Positions 36,855-45,620 of a DNA stretch of 64,000 nt are shown piece by piece. Within the stretch, counting starts at the first letter, position 1. Every line of letters begins with the position of its first letter. Below the pieces are notes generated by a model. That model was not told the origin of the DNA. It saw only the letters and a list, made by a program, of their open reading frames with translations, and searched no databases. Source of the stretch: Saprospiraceae bacterium (GTDB lineage Bacteria; Bacteroidota; Bacteroidia; Chitinophagales; Saprospiraceae); NCBI GenBank assembly GCA_013001595.1, contig JABDMH010000129.1, positions 1 to 64,000 on the forward strand, written 5' to 3'. The position numbers and the translations under genes are program-made.

Positions 36855-37772
36855 CTACAGTGCATAAACCTTATCCATGCGCTCAGAGATGTCATTGAGA
36901 CGGTCTTGGTCTCCACCGGGGACTTCGGCAGAACCCCATTCTCCACCATACCCGACTTTGGCAAGGGCTGCATTTACTGCGGCCCAGTTGCAATCACCAT
37001 CACCGATCTTAACTTTAAAGCCCTCCCAAACACCTTCTTCCTTCTGTAGCTTTCTGCTATATTCTTTCACATCGATTTTCATAATGCGAGATCCAAGAGC
37101 TTCAATCCAATGTTCTGCCCAACCATACCGAATCACATTGCCAATATCCATATACCATCCGAGCATATTGCTATTGAACTGATCAATATATCTTACCGCT
37201 TCAAGTGGACTCAGGAGGAAATTGTTCCAGACATTTTCCAGCGCTATCTTTATGCCGGTCTCCTGGGCAATGGGCAACATCTTCTCAATTTCCACCACAG
37301 ATCTATCCCACGCTTCCGCATAGCTGATTTCTGCATTGACTACAGCAGGTACTAGGAGTACCGTTGTTCCACCGTATTTCTTACAGGCATAGAGCGCATC
37401 TATCATTGAGTCCGTGCAGATTTTTCTTACCGCAGGATCTGGATCAGACAATGGAGATTTCCAGTGCTTAGAGTTTACTACTCCGGGGATTTCTAACCCT
37501 GTTATTTTCTTGGCTTCAAGAATCTCTTCATCTTTTAGCTCGTGGGGATAATTCAATTCAACACCATGAAATCCAGCGGCTTTAGCCATTTGGAATTTCT
37601 CCAAGACGGTGTCTCCTCCTTTGATCATGCCATATTTCAGACTCTTCTTTGACAGAGGTCTACTCTTGTCAAATAGGTGAGTAAGACTGCTCGTGGCAAA
37701 GGCACTTGCTACAGCACTAGTCTGCAGAAAGTCTCTGCGATTCCATATTCTCATAGAGTGGAGTTTAGGCAA
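36855..37772 (-). CDS. Sugar phosphate isomerase/epimerase-like TIM-barrel protein
   Basis: The 305-residue product has a Tat-type leader (NRRDFLQTSAVASAFA). It then shows the xylose-isomerase-like barrel: AKAAGFHGVELNYPHE, GTTVLLVPAVVNAEISY, TGIKIALENVWNNFL and WYMDIGNVIRYGW. The last segment ends with WGSAEVPGGDQ. Histidine and glutamate metal ligands lie at the expected strand ends. Such exported proteins isomerise or epimerise sugars, often next to Gfo/Idh/MocA oxidoreductases. Its start overlaps the stop of the upstream oxidoreductase by eight bases, strongly suggesting joint action. Confidence 0.85.
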   Translation of the reverse strand: MPKLHSMRIWNRRDFLQTSAVASAFATSSLTHLFDKSRPLSKKSLKYGMIKGGDTVLEKFQMAKAAGFHGVELNYPHELKDEEILEAKKITGLEIPGVVNSKHWKSPLSDPDPAVRKICTDSMIDALYACKKYGGTTVLLVPAVVNAEISYAEAWDRSVVEIEKMLPIAQETGIKIALENVWNNFLLSPLEAVRYIDQFNSNMLGWYMDIGNVIRYGWAEHWIEALGSRIMKIDVKEYSRKLQKEEGVWEGFKVKIGDGDCNWAAVNAALAKVGYGGEWGSAEVPGGDQDRLNDISERMDKVYAL

Positions 37773-39066
37773 ATTTAGTGATCCCCGGTCTAGCTACTTC
37801 TTTCAAAGGCCAATTGAGGTCCCAGTTACAATCTTCCAACTTGGGTCCCAATGTTTCTTCCGAGTTGAATGCTTCATCCCAAGTAATGGTCTGACCAGTG
37901 TAGGCAACCATCCGGCCCCATATCGCCAGCAAGGTGCTGTTGGCCATGCGCACGCCGTCATTAAATGGATTACCTGATCTTATGGATGCAAACAAGGTGT
38001 TGTGTTCATTTTGATACATGTTGCTACGCTCACCTTCCCATTTCCATTCACGCTTACCCATTATGTGATGATTATTGGATACATGAATGTTGCACCTGCC
38101 CTTGTTGCCAGTGATATCTAGACCATACGCTCGAGAGCATCCATGTTGCTGTCTGCTAAAATGGAAACCCTTCTTACCATCTGGATAGTCAAATACAATG
38201 GCAAAGTGATCAAATACATTCCCATAATTATCCTCTGTTCGGCTTTGTCTACCACCAGTACCTGAGGCACTGATGGGCATTTGATCACCCATAGCCCATG
38301 ACATCAGATCGATACTATGAACAGCTTGCTCAGTGATATGGTCTCCTGACATCCATGTATAGTAGATCCAATTGCGTAGCGAATATTGAAAATCATTCCA
38401 TTCATCTTTTCTTTCGTGATACCAGAGAGAACCGGTGTTGTAGGTATTGTAGACCGTGTGGATATCTCCAATAGCCCCATCCAAAAGACGCTCATAGGTA
38501 GCCTGTTTTGGCTCATCATGCCTCCAGCAAAATCCAGACATCAATGCCAGTCCTTTTTCTTTAGCCATCTTGGCAGCGGCGATCACCCGCCGAATGCCAG
38601 GAGCATCTACAGCTACTGGCTTTTCACAGAAGACATGCTTGCCTGCCTTAATAGCAGCTTCCAAGTGTCCTGGTCTGAAGCAGGGAGGAGTAGTAAGAAT
38701 AACTACATCAACATCCGATTGAAGTACCTTTTGATAACTATCAAATCCGATGAACATTTGGTCCGGTTGGACCTTTATCTTGTCTGGATTCTCCTGCAGC
38801 AGATTAGTGTAGGATTTTTGAAGTCGATCGTCAAAGACATCGGCCATGGCTGTAAGCACTACATTGTCATCTGCTTTGGTAGCTTGCAATGCAGCTCCAG
38901 TACCTCTACCTCCACATCCGATCAATCCTACTTTTAGTGTGTCAGCGTTAATATCTCTAGATTTAGCACTGAGTAAGTTAAGACCGATGGTACTGGCCAA
39001 TACAGCTGAACCTGTTTTCTTTACAAATGATCTTCTCGATGACTGATCTTCCATTCTCCTAGGCAT
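37765..39066 (-). CDS. Gfo/Idh/MocA-family oxidoreductase
   Basis: The 433-residue protein has a leader RRSFVKKTGSAVLAST, the Rossmann motif KVGLIGCGGRGTGAAL and the signature GKHVFCEKPVAVDAPGI with the E-K-P lysine. LMSGFCWRHDEPKQATYERL and SGDHITEQAVHSIDLMSWAM are typical of the exported subfamily. It probably oxidises a sugar or sugar acid with tightly bound NAD. It is first in a minus-strand run with the isomerase (overlapping by eight bases) and then the SGNH hydrolase, which together could form one glycan-processing operon. Confidence 0.9.
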   Translation of the reverse strand: MPRRMEDQSSRRSFVKKTGSAVLASTIGLNLLSAKSRDINADTLKVGLIGCGGRGTGAALQATKADDNVVLTAMADVFDDRLQKSYTNLLQENPDKIKVQPDQMFIGFDSYQKVLQSDVDVVILTTPPCFRPGHLEAAIKAGKHVFCEKPVAVDAPGIRRVIAAAKMAKEKGLALMSGFCWRHDEPKQATYERLLDGAIGDIHTVYNTYNTGSLWYHERKDEWNDFQYSLRNWIYYTWMSGDHITEQAVHSIDLMSWAMGDQMPISASGTGGRQSRTEDNYGNVFDHFAIVFDYPDGKKGFHFSRQQHGCSRAYGLDITGNKGRCNIHVSNNHHIMGKREWKWEGERSNMYQNEHNTLFASIRSGNPFNDGVRMANSTLLAIWGRMVAYTGQTITWDEAFNSEETLGPKLEDCNWDLNWPLKEVARPGITKFA

Positions 39067-39264
39067 TCTTATTTTTGTTTTAGCTAATTAGCTCTTGAAA
39101 TTACAAAATTATCTAGAATCTACTGCTGCGTGCCCCGTCCCAGCTTGTTTGTGGCTCTGTGTGATTCCCCTAGTTGCAATGTCAGGTGTGCAGGACATTT
39201 GAGGACTTTTTAGGTTCAATCGAACTTTGTTTAGTAGCTTTAAGAGTAATGAAATAATAGGGAG

Positions 39265-40311
39265 ATGGTAAGAGGGTATTTCTACTTAGTTGCTTCATTG
39301 ATGCTTTCAGTGTATGCATTGATAGAATTACAATACATCCTTACCCCAATGGTATTCTCCGTTATACTTTTTGTGGTTCTAAGACCACTGCACAAGCGGT
39401 GGTTGAGATTAGTCAAGATTCCGCTGCTTGCTGTACTGCTCACCTTGCTCTCTATGCTGATTCCATTGGCGGCTTTTGTGCTGTTTTTCTCCTTTCAAAT
39501 CATTGATGTTGTTCAGAATTTCCCATCCATCACAAACAAGGTTCAAGCCGGTATTGATCAGGCTTTTAGTTGGATCGGTGATCTGAAAATCATCCGAAAT
39601 TTTGATTGGAGTAGCTCGCTGGAAGAGAATGTGAGCAGTGGTGTAGCCCAGGCTTTCGATCTGGTCCGTGTCGGCATTGCTGAATCGACTCAGATTTTTG
39701 CCAATGTGTTTTTAACATTCCTCTATCTATTGTTTCTGCTGCTCTATCATGATGGCTTACGGAAATGGAGCTCTATGATCATTGGAAGTGCACATAGTAA
39801 GTGGCACGACATCATATCTGAAATCAAATCAATGATCGAGCACTACCTAATTGGTGTTTTTACGGTGGTGGTCATTTTATCCATACTTAATAGTTTGGGC
39901 CTAGTGGCGATCGGCATGCAATACGCGATCTTCTGGGGAGTGTTGGCCGGTTTTCTAGCACTCATTCCCTACATCGGCACAGCCATAGGTGGAGCTTTTC
40001 CGCTCCTTTACGCCATTGCAACTGGATCAAGCTGGTTCCAGCCCGTAATGGTCGTCATCTTATTCGGGTCGATACAGTTTATTGAGGGTAATTTTATTAC
40101 TCCAAAGATTGTGGGCAATCAGGTCAGTCTAAATCCATTAACTGCCATAGTATCGCTAGTTCTTGGAGCGGCCATCTGGGGACTGTCTGGAGTAGTTCTG
40201 GCCATTCCGATTGCTGGTGTGGTTCGGATCGTGTGTTCGCATTTTGAATTGCTACAACCCATGTCATTTGTGATGGGCACTGCAGTTAGTGAATACAAGG
40301 AAAGTAAATAG
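39265..40311 (+). CDS. AI-2E-family transporter (TqsA/PerM type)
   Basis: The 348-residue protein has about eight hydrophobic segments in the arrangement of the AI-2E transporter family: two near the N-terminus (about 8-35), a pair around 55-80, then a long soluble helical stretch with a central DFDW-type region, and a C-terminal set beginning HYLIGVFTVVVILSILNSLGL. The signature PYIGTAIGG and GNFITPKIVG are both present. Family members export autoinducer-2 or act as sodium-proton antiporters; the role here is not known. It is divergent from the Gfo/Idh gene. Confidence 0.88.
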   Translation: MVRGYFYLVASLMLSVYALIELQYILTPMVFSVILFVVLRPLHKRWLRLVKIPLLAVLLTLLSMLIPLAAFVLFFSFQIIDVVQNFPSITNKVQAGIDQAFSWIGDLKIIRNFDWSSSLEENVSSGVAQAFDLVRVGIAESTQIFANVFLTFLYLLFLLLYHDGLRKWSSMIIGSAHSKWHDIISEIKSMIEHYLIGVFTVVVILSILNSLGLVAIGMQYAIFWGVLAGFLALIPYIGTAIGGAFPLLYAIATGSSWFQPVMVVILFGSIQFIEGNFITPKIVGNQVSLNPLTAIVSLVLGAAIWGLSGVVLAIPIAGVVRIVCSHFELLQPMSFVMGTAVSEYKESK

Positions 40312-40323
40312 ATTGTTGAATTT

Positions 40324-41079
40324 CTAGGACTTTTCACCGAGTAGTTCCATAATCATATATTTGAGGGTTTGAACAACAAGATTTGATATTTGCTCTCCCT
40401 TCTTAGCTGTGGCATGTGTAGGATCTCCAAATACACCATTGGGTGTCATTTCAGCCATTGATCGAAATAGGTTTGCTTTTGCTGGACGCAACATATCTGC
40501 CTCTGCCCAGGTATAAGTAGCTTGGTTTTCACCAGATTTAATCTCATTCATTTTTACCAGATGTGGTGCAATATGCAACATGAGGGAAGTTTCAAATTCA
40601 CCGGCATGTCCAATGCCACCGGGACCAGATTCTGAAATTTTGAGTAGGGCCTCCACTGCCAATTTCCACCATGTCACCATAATTAGCTGTGGTACCTCTG
40701 GACCTAATTGCTCGAAAATGACTTGACCGATTCCCTGATTTCCTCCGTGACTATTGAACAAGATCAGCGTGTGAAAATCGTGTTCAGCGACTGATTCCAG
40801 AATTTCTTCGACATAGCCCGAAAAGCCAGATGGTGATACCGATAGCGTACCAGGAAAATCCATATGATGGCGAGAGCACCCAACAGCGACAGGAGGTAGG
40901 ATCAAGATCTGGTCGGGAATCTTCTGGTGAAGGGCATGGGCAAAATGCCACCCAATCATGCGATCGGTGGCCAAGGGTAAGTGCGGGCCATGCTGTTCCG
41001 TAGCAGCAATGGGTAGTAAGACAGGAATGTTTCTAGCCAGGGCCTCGATTTCCATAGATGTTAGTTCGTCCCAAATCAT
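40324..41079 (-). CDS. Creatininase-family amidohydrolase
   Basis: The 251-residue protein shows the family's metal-binding signature ATEQHGPHLPLATDRMIG near residues 26-43 (Glu28, His30, Asp39). It also has PPVAVGCSRHHMDFPGTLS, NSHGGNQG and GHAGEFETSLM. Members hydrolyse creatinine or related cyclic amides, and include MftE-like peptidases and formamidopyrimidine amidohydrolases. None of those pathways is visible nearby, so substrate unknown. It converges with the transporter gene, 12 bases from its stop. Confidence 0.88.
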   Translation of the reverse strand: MIWDELTSMEIEALARNIPVLLPIAATEQHGPHLPLATDRMIGWHFAHALHQKIPDQILILPPVAVGCSRHHMDFPGTLSVSPSGFSGYVEEILESVAEHDFHTLILFNSHGGNQGIGQVIFEQLGPEVPQLIMVTWWKLAVEALLKISESGPGGIGHAGEFETSLMLHIAPHLVKMNEIKSGENQATYTWAEADMLRPAKANLFRSMAEMTPNGVFGDPTHATAKKGEQISNLVVQTLKYMIMELLGEKS

Positions 41080-41172
41080 AGCATACTTGATGATTAGGAA
41101 CGAAAGGTATTATTCATTTGGGAATTTGGAGCCGCCTGAGTAAAGAATTCCTTTTTAATGTTTTCCTTCTGA

Positions 41173-41322
41173 GCTATTCAAAATTATGCTTATCAGACTA
41201 ATCTTCCTTTTTGGGTATTTATCATTCCGGAGAGCATTGTGCTCTTATTAATTGCGCTCACTATGATTTGGCAGTACTCGAAAATAGCGTGGGTCAATCC
41301 TGCGGAGGTGTTGAAAGTATAG
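41173..41322 (+). pseudogene. C-terminal remnant of an ABC transporter permease (FtsX/MacB-like)
   Basis: Fifty codons are open from 41173 to the TAG at 41320-41322 and read YAYQTNLPFWVFIIPESIV, a hydrophobic stretch LLLIALTMIWQY, then SKIAWVNPAEVLKV. This is the usual end of MacB/FtsX-type permeases in Bacteroidota: a last transmembrane helix followed by a conserved A-NP-LK ending. An in-frame stop lies immediately upstream and no further homology is visible, so the rest of the gene has been lost. The remnant sits just before the large esterase gene. Confidence 0.6.
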
Positions 41323-41370
41323 ATAGTCGGCAGATCGTTGTTGATTTAAAACTTTCGATATTTTTATGAG

Positions 41371-43434
41371 ATGGCCAATACGTTTATCGAAAAGTGCAAG
41401 GTGCTCTATGCTGCCATCTTTTGTATCTACAGTCTGTCTTTGATTGCTTATACAGATGAAAGCCACTACAGTGAGGTATTTCAGGAAGTTAGAAACTTCA
41501 GGGTCTTCACGCCACAGGACTATTTGACAGAGGGCAAGCGCTATGCCGTAATCTATTATTTTCATGGATGTGGAGGGAGTTATCGACGTAGTGGCCCTTA
41601 CAGCTATGCTGATTATGGACTGACCGCTCCAGATGGTTTTGGAAACCGAAATGATCCAGATTTTGCGTATGCCAACAATGCAGATTTTGAGAATGTAGCG
41701 GATGCCAAACAAGTCATCATAGTTTGTGTTGATGGAAAACTGGAAGATTTGCCAGCTGATGGCTGCAGGGTGTATTTTCCTTCACTGGCTGAAGAGTGGA
41801 AGAGGCAGTATTATAATTTCTCTGACTACATAAAGGAACTCATTGCTGTAGTGGATAGCAGATATCGAACCATGCCCGGATCGAATCAGAGAGCTGTCAT
41901 GGGGTTGTCAATGGGTGGACACATGGCCACTTGGGTGGCGGCGACAAATCCACAACTATTTAGCAGTGCATCTCATTTTTGTTACGGCCCAAGCTTTTAT
42001 AAGGTTGGAGAGCCACCCTATCAAACCACTGTCGACCTTAAGCAACTGTGGCGTAACTTTAGAGGGGTTCCTTTTCGACACGCCACTACAGACAGAGATT
42101 ACCTTCGCTACTACAGTAAGGATTTATCCAACGCTTTTCAGGGGGCTGGTTTCGAGAATGACTTTTATCTCGCAGACTATTGTCATCACGCTGCTGCTAG
42201 GGTGGATCTTCAAGTTGATTTTCATCAGTCGCACTTTGGAACGAGGGAAGAGGTATCATGCTTTTCATATGTCAATTTCTATCCTGAGTTTACCGCTTGG
42301 GGTTATGATGTGACCAGTGATAAGCTTGAGAACGGGTGGATTTACCTTCATGATGTGACCAGTAATGGGTTTGGCATATACACGAGGAAGCGACTCCCAT
42401 GGGGTCTTCCTATGGAATCTTTTGATATAAAGGTCACTACACCTTCACTCTACAGACCTGGACTTACATATACCATCGCAAGATTTGATTACGGGGATGG
42501 TCAGATTTCTACATACTCGCAAGTTGCTGACGAAAAAGGTCGGCTTTCCCTCACTAGTAAAGGAGGTCATGGGCAAGAGATCGGTATCGGTGGCAGCGAC
42601 TTACAGCCGCCAATCTTTGTACTTAGTGATCCCGTTAATGAAATGATCTACTTAGAAAGTGGAGAATCACTGGCTCGCTCTCTGGATGTAATCAATTTGT
42701 CAGAATCTAAGCAGAGAGTTGAATTTGTTATTGCTACTGAGGATACCGCTGCATTGGTGGTGGTGCGTAAGCGGAAATATTTGATACTGCCACCTTTGTC
42801 TCGAACCAGGATTGATTCATTCCTTGTTATTGAAGGAAATCTGAAAGAAAAGCGCAGTGATCGTGCATATATCAAAGTCGGATCCACTATAGGAGGCCAA
42901 ATTCAAGATCGTACACAGTTACTCCCGGTTCAAGTGTATAAGAATGCCCTTAGCCCTAGGGAAAATAAGATTCAGGCCTTTGATGGCAAGTCCAAAGAGC
43001 TACCGGTATTTAGCTACGCTTGGAACGAATGGGATGAACCACTGCGCGTACAAACGATCACTGAGGGTAAGGGAAATGGAAATGGCATTGTAGAGACCGG
43101 AGATACCTTTTCCCTCTGGATTCAACTTCCTGAGGGTTTCGATGATAGAGATGTTTTGACATGGCATCCCATATTGCCCCTTTACAGCTCCGAATCAGAA
43201 GGCTTCGAACTAATAGACCTTGCACTCCACCGCTTCAATACCGGTCGAGAAATCCAATCTGGACTTATTCGTCTCACAAGGACACCCACAAGGCAATCAC
43301 CTATTGTTATTCCGTTCCAAACGGAACTGTTGAAGGTCGAGCCGCTGGAGGACGATTGTCACCGACCTGCAGCAGATAATTTTGACTATTTCTATGGGGA
43401 GATTATCCTTGATGGAAGTGGCTTGAAGGACTAG
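41371..43434 (+). CDS. Large putative esterase (alpha/beta hydrolase) with C-terminal domain of unknown type
   Basis: The 687-residue product has a leader-like hydrophobic segment (residues 11-26). Residues about 40-300 look like a PF00756-type esterase: YYFHGCGGSYRR (63-74, oxyanion hole region) and the nucleophile elbow GLSMGGH (Ser180). CHHAAARVDLQVDFHQSHFG may bring the catalytic histidine. The C-terminal 380 residues are beta-rich and not recognised. They may form two sandwich domains that bind sugar or substrate. Its overall size is unusual for the family. The start at 41371 is the only good ATG and lies 48 bases after a permease fossil. Confidence 0.65.
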   Translation: MANTFIEKCKVLYAAIFCIYSLSLIAYTDESHYSEVFQEVRNFRVFTPQDYLTEGKRYAVIYYFHGCGGSYRRSGPYSYADYGLTAPDGFGNRNDPDFAYANNADFENVADAKQVIIVCVDGKLEDLPADGCRVYFPSLAEEWKRQYYNFSDYIKELIAVVDSRYRTMPGSNQRAVMGLSMGGHMATWVAATNPQLFSSASHFCYGPSFYKVGEPPYQTTVDLKQLWRNFRGVPFRHATTDRDYLRYYSKDLSNAFQGAGFENDFYLADYCHHAAARVDLQVDFHQSHFGTREEVSCFSYVNFYPEFTAWGYDVTSDKLENGWIYLHDVTSNGFGIYTRKRLPWGLPMESFDIKVTTPSLYRPGLTYTIARFDYGDGQISTYSQVADEKGRLSLTSKGGHGQEIGIGGSDLQPPIFVLSDPVNEMIYLESGESLARSLDVINLSESKQRVEFVIATEDTAALVVVRKRKYLILPPLSRTRIDSFLVIEGNLKEKRSDRAYIKVGSTIGGQIQDRTQLLPVQVYKNALSPRENKIQAFDGKSKELPVFSYAWNEWDEPLRVQTITEGKGNGNGIVETGDTFSLWIQLPEGFDDRDVLTWHPILPLYSSESEGFELIDLALHRFNTGREIQSGLIRLTRTPTRQSPIVIPFQTELLKVEPLEDDCHRPAADNFDYFYGEIILDGSGLKD

Positions 43435-43442
43435 AACACATT

Positions 43443-44177
43443 TCAGCTCGGATAGCTTCGCCGAATTTTTAGGAGCGCAAGTGGTGCAGTGATGAAATCA
43501 AATGCTTTGATTCTGGAGCCTCCTACTTCGTGCCACACATACAATGGTATTTCAGCTGCCCAATCATCAACTGGTTTGCCGGAAAACAATTGCCGATAGC
43601 GACAGAGAATTTCAATGTCAAAAAACCAGGGGGATATAAAGGGTTCTTTAAAGACCTGGGCTAAATGCTGGCTACGCATTAACTTAGCCCCACACTGAGT
43701 GTCATAGACCGAGAGATTAAACACTAGGCTAACTACGGTGGCGAAGATCCTGCCAAGATAATGTCGTGCCGTACTTCTTTCAATCTTTGAACCAAGTCTC
43801 TTCCAACGGCTACCGAGTACAAGGTGGTACTGATGGTGTTGGTTCATTAGACGCTCGAAGTGAAGGATCTCTTCAAGAGGAGTTGCCAAGTCAGCATCTA
43901 GAAATCCGACGATGTCAAGATCCCAATGCTCAATGGTATAGAGCATCCCACTGCGCACAGCTTCGGCCTTACCTTGATTTGCAGGAAGGTCTAATGCATA
44001 GACGTTGGGATTTTCTGTGGCCAATTTATTGATGACCCTATGAGTGGCATCGCTGCTTCCATCATTGACAAACAAGACTTGATATTGTGGGTGAGTGGTT
44101 AGAAAATCTACGAAGTCATCGCTGCGCAGCCGGTCAGCTTCATTATAACAAGGGACTACTAAACCGACCTTTTGCAT
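43443..44177 (-). CDS. Glycosyltransferase family 2 (polyprenyl-phosphate sugar transferase-like)
   Basis: The 244-residue protein has the GT2 start GLVVPCYNEADRL, the FVNDGSSDATHR motif, FLDADLATPLEEI (the D-x-D that holds the metal and nucleotide sugar) and CGAKLMRS. This is the arrangement of dolichyl- or undecaprenyl-phosphate mannose/glucose synthases. No C-terminal membrane segments are present, so it is the soluble type. It overlaps the methyltransferase gene by 19 bases, so the two are coupled and may act on the same lipid-linked or surface glycan. Confidence 0.88.
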   Translation of the reverse strand: MQKVGLVVPCYNEADRLRSDDFVDFLTTHPQYQVLFVNDGSSDATHRVINKLATENPNVYALDLPANQGKAEAVRSGMLYTIEHWDLDIVGFLDADLATPLEEILHFERLMNQHHQYHLVLGSRWKRLGSKIERSTARHYLGRIFATVVSLVFNLSVYDTQCGAKLMRSQHLAQVFKEPFISPWFFDIEILCRYRQLFSGKPVDDWAAEIPLYVWHEVGGSRIKAFDFITAPLALLKIRRSYPS

Positions 44178-44950
44178 AGTGCCAAATTTGAAAGGCCTGG
44201 AATATTGATACCAATAGCCTTAAAGAAACTACCAACACGGTAGTCCAGGATCAATATATTCTTAATCAATTTGGAAGTTCCTTCACCTCCTTTCCAATTG
44301 GCAACATCAGATCCAGCTTGCACATCTCTGGGCTTGATTTTTTCGATGAGTTTTTGTGCTAACCGAGGAAACAGTAGTGTACTAAAGAAATATCTAGTCA
44401 TCTCGGTCTGGAGCCCTGCTTGCGCCAGCCTTTTTTTAAGACTGGTACTAGTATAACGGCGAAAGTGTCCCAGAATAACATCGTGAGCGGCAAACAAGGA
44501 TTGATAGGCTGGTACCGTTATGAAAAAATGTGTATCGTCACGAATTAATGCATTATCAGCTACTGAAGACATAAAAGAGATTTCATCTTCTATATGTTCG
44601 ATTACATCTAGCAACAGTACCACATCGATTGCACTTGGCTCCAGTTCGATTGCGTCCCAAGATTTATGAATGGTCACATTGGTGCCGGTGTACTTTTCCT
44701 GGAATGTGGACAATTGTTCAGCAGTGAAGTTGATGTCAAGTCCGATAAATCGTGCCTGAGGAAAGTATTCAGCTAATTTTGCGATAACAAAAGTGTCCCC
44801 GCAGCCGATATCAAGAATTTGAAAAGGTTCGGCCTTGGGGTTGGCATTATCCAAAATACTTGCAAGTGTTTCCTTCACTACTTGAAGCCGCGCAAGTTCC
44901 CAAGGATGACGAGCAGCGTTATCGAATAATACCACTTCACTAAGATCCAT
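44159..44950 (-). CDS. Class I SAM-dependent methyltransferase
   Basis: The 263-residue protein carries the SAM-binding motif ILDIGCGDTFVIAKL, then FIGLDINF and the acidic DVVLLLDVIEHIEDE. This is the Methyltransf_11/23 pattern used by small-molecule, quinone and glycan methyltransferases. The HFFITVPAYQSLFAAHDVIL stretch is common in glycan-cluster methyltransferases. It overlaps the GT2 gene, whose product likely shares its pathway, and is divergent from the acyltransferase and aminotransferase genes with about 175 bases in between. Confidence 0.85.
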   Translation of the reverse strand: MDLSEVVLFDNAARHPWELARLQVVKETLASILDNANPKAEPFQILDIGCGDTFVIAKLAEYFPQARFIGLDINFTAEQLSTFQEKYTGTNVTIHKSWDAIELEPSAIDVVLLLDVIEHIEDEISFMSSVADNALIRDDTHFFITVPAYQSLFAAHDVILGHFRRYTSTSLKKRLAQAGLQTEMTRYFFSTLLFPRLAQKLIEKIKPRDVQAGSDVANWKGGEGTSKLIKNILILDYRVGSFFKAIGINIPGLSNLALCKRSV

Positions 44951-45125
44951 AAGATGGTAAGCTCATATTAAATCAAACCCTAATGTATAAAAACTAAGTT
45001 AATTGTATCTCACTTGAAATTTCTGCCGAAACCTATACAATTGCTGGCAACGATGACCCGTATTGCCGTCATCCTGGTTTTGCTTGACTTTACTTTCTAT
45101 ATTGCCAATCAATTTTGCTACTACT

Positions 45126-45617
45126 ATGAAGGCTTTCGAAACGGGCAAGCAAACAATCAGGGATGTGACTTTAGGAGATGATGTAAGAATTTTTGATTTT
45201 GTAAACCTCTATGGTTGCACCATCGGTCATCGAACCAAGATTGGCACTTTTGTGGAAATTCAGGAAGGAGTGGTCATTGGTCCTGATTGTAAGATCTCTA
45301 GTCATTCCTTTATTTGCACGGGCGTGTCCATTGGCAGTGGAGTATTTATTGGCCATGGTGTTTGCTTTGTCAACGATAAATATCCAAGGGCGCTGAATAA
45401 GGAAGGACGAATGCAAACGACTGCTGACTGGACGGAAGAGCCCACGGTGGTGGCCGATCACGTATCCATTGGAACCAACGCAACCATTCTTCCTGGCATC
45501 CAAATTGGCGAGGGCGCCATTGTAGGGGCAGGGAGTGTTGTGACCAAGGCTGTACCACCCCATACTATAGTGGCTGGCAATCCAGCCAGGATCATAAGAC
45601 CAGTCAAAGATCACTAG
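45126..45617 (+). CDS. Hexapeptide-repeat acyltransferase (WbbJ/WlbB-like)
   Basis: A TTG frame opens at 45063, but the ATG at 45126 (163 residues) fits the family length. The product is a left-handed beta helix of I-G-x-x-x-x units: TLGDDVRIFDFVNLYG, TIGHRTKIGTFVEIQ, VVIGPDCKISSHSF, VSIGSGVFIGHG. An active-site loop with FVNDKYPRA follows, then further repeats ending in IVAGNPARIIRPV. This matches N-acetyltransferases that acylate UDP- or dTDP-amino sugars. It lies just before a DegT aminotransferase, so an amino sugar made by that enzyme is the probable substrate. Confidence 0.9.
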   Translation: MKAFETGKQTIRDVTLGDDVRIFDFVNLYGCTIGHRTKIGTFVEIQEGVVIGPDCKISSHSFICTGVSIGSGVFIGHGVCFVNDKYPRALNKEGRMQTTADWTEEPTVVADHVSIGTNATILPGIQIGEGAIVGAGSVVTKAVPPHTIVAGNPARIIRPVKDH

Positions 45618-45620
45618 TTC

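Noticed and set aside
38386-38937. 183-codon plus-strand frame
   Set aside because: It lies entirely antisense to the well-supported Gfo/Idh/MocA gene.
41248-41712. 154-codon minus-strand frame
   Set aside because: It is antisense to the esterase start and the permease remnant, both of which are recognisable.
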